From NCBI GenBank assembly GCA_934655935.1, contig CAKUHJ010000096.1:1-7249 (forward strand): DNA of 7,249 bases, written 5' to 3'. A model generated the notes under the pieces. The model did no database searches. It was not told the origin of the DNA and saw only the letters and a list, made by a program, of their open reading frames with translations. The stretch comes from an uncultured Oscillospiraceae bacterium (GTDB lineage: Bacteria; Bacillota; Clostridia; Oscillospirales; Oscillospiraceae). The translations under genes and the position numbers were made by a program. Shown one piece after another: positions 6,556 to 7,249 of the stretch (within the stretch, counting starts at the first letter, position 1; each line of letters opens with the position of its first letter).

Positions 6556-7249
6556 AACACGATCCCTTGATTCCGTCCCTCGGCGTTGTCACGAAAATCC
6601 GGGTGGACACGCCGGACGTCAAAACCTTCCGGGTGGTGGGGCTTGACGGGAAAAAGCCCTTTGTCCACATTCCCGGCCAGTGCGCCATGCTCTCCATTCC
6701 GGGCGTCGGCGAGGCGCTGTTTTCCATCACCTCCAGCCCGACGGAGGAGGACTTTGTGGAGTTCTCCATCAAGAAATGCGGCTGCGTGACCGAGTGGCTG
6801 CACGGCATGGACGAGGGCCAGCAGCTGACCATCCGCGGCCCGTACGGCAACGGCTTCCCCGTCGATACGGATTTTGCGGGCAAGGACCTTCTGTTCGTTG
6901 CAGGCGGCATCGGCCTTGCGCCGCTGCACTCCGTCATCAACTACTGCCGGCACTACCGCAGCCGCTATGGAAAAATTGACATTGTGTACGGCTCGCGCTC
7001 CAAGGAGGACCTGGTGGATTATCAGGAAATTCTGGACGTCTGGTGCCGGGAGGACGGTATCAACGTCCACCTGACCATCGACCGCGAGCAGCCCGACTGG
7101 GACGGCCACGTCGGCTTCGTGCCGAACTACGTCAAGGAGCTTGGCTTCGACACGGGAAAGACCGTCGTGATGTGCGGCCCTCCGATTATGATCAAGTTCA
7201 CGCTTGCGGGCCTGACGGAGCTCGGCTTTGCCCGCGAGCAGGTGTATAC
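6552..7249 (+). CDS. flxA: FAD/NAD(P)-binding oxidoreductase FlxA, 5' part (3' end outside the window)
   Basis: This is the pyridine-nucleotide-handling subunit of the Flx module, related to ferredoxin-NADP reductases, AsrB and sulfhydrogenase gamma subunits. I translated 232 residues with no stop before the right edge. The FAD domain shows PGQ (41-43), ALFSITSSP (55-63), the variant of the RxYS motif used by the AsrB/HydG group, and RGPYGNGFP (95-103). The nucleotide-binding domain shows VAGGIGLAPL (116-125), VYGSRSKEDL (145-154) and the MCGPPIM block (207-213). The family usually continues with a short cysteine-rich [2Fe-2S] motif about 20-30 residues further on, which falls outside the window. 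Its ATG overlaps the preceding stop (6552-6555), and GGAGG lies at 6540-6544. NADH is the likely nucleotide by analogy with characterised Flx; the sequence alone does not prove NADH over NADPH. Confidence 0.92.
   Translation, partial: MKHDPLIPSLGVVTKIRVDTPDVKTFRVVGLDGKKPFVHIPGQCAMLSIPGVGEALFSITSSPTEEDFVEFSIKKCGCVTEWLHGMDEGQQLTIRGPYGNGFPVDTDFAGKDLLFVAGGIGLAPLHSVINYCRHYRSRYGKIDIVYGSRSKEDLVDYQEILDVWCREDGINVHLTIDREQPDWDGHVGFVPNYVKELGFDTGKTVVMCGPPIMIKFTLAGLTELGFAREQVY

Noticed and set aside
1..7249. CRISPR array, tandem repeats, insertion sequence, tRNA or riboswitch
   Set aside because: The window is coding almost end to end, with no direct-repeat pattern, terminal inverted repeats or structured intergenic region.

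Overview
The window is a gene-dense stretch of high-GC DNA (about 60 % by eye) with every gene on the + strand. It reads as one co-directional operon. The 3' part of a class II fumarase gene (fumC) is followed by a seven-gene hdrB-hdrC-hdrA-flxD-(two Fe-S subunits)-flxA cluster. This is a soluble heterodisulfide reductase (HdrABC) joined to a flavin oxidoreductase (Flx, formerly Flox) module. No RNA gene, mobile element, repeat array, promoter or terminator was seen. The only non-coding gaps are 14 and 13 bases long, and all other junctions overlap.

Organism: strong AGGAGG-type Shine-Dalgarno sites, ATG starts and tight overlaps indicate a bacterium. The gene set indicates a strict anaerobe. 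A high-GC member of Clostridia (for example an Oscillospiraceae-like lineage) is my best guess. Synergistota or Desulfobacterota cannot be excluded. This is inference, since no phylogenetic marker is present.

Layout: 1-952 fumC (5' end outside the window); 967-1758 hdrB, two complete CCG cysteine motifs for non-cubane [4Fe-4S] clusters; 1755-2141 hdrC, two ferredoxin-type clusters; 2155-4146 hdrA, the FAD subunit with many Fe-S motifs; 4137-4574 flxD (MvhD-like); 4562-5536 and 5533-6555, two FrhB/AsrA-like iron-sulfur subunits (FlxB and FlxC, order not certain); 6552-7249 flxA, an FAD/NAD(P)-binding oxidoreductase cut by the window edge.

How it probably works: by analogy with the described FlxABCD-HdrABC enzymes, FlxA oxidises (or reduces) a pyridine nucleotide. 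Electrons pass through the Fe-S subunits and FlxD to the bifurcating flavin of HdrA. From there they split between low-potential ferredoxin and, through HdrC, the HdrB active site, where a disulfide is reduced. The natural disulfide acceptor in bacteria is not evident from this window. The adjacent fumarase gene makes a link to fumarate/malate metabolism worth examining.
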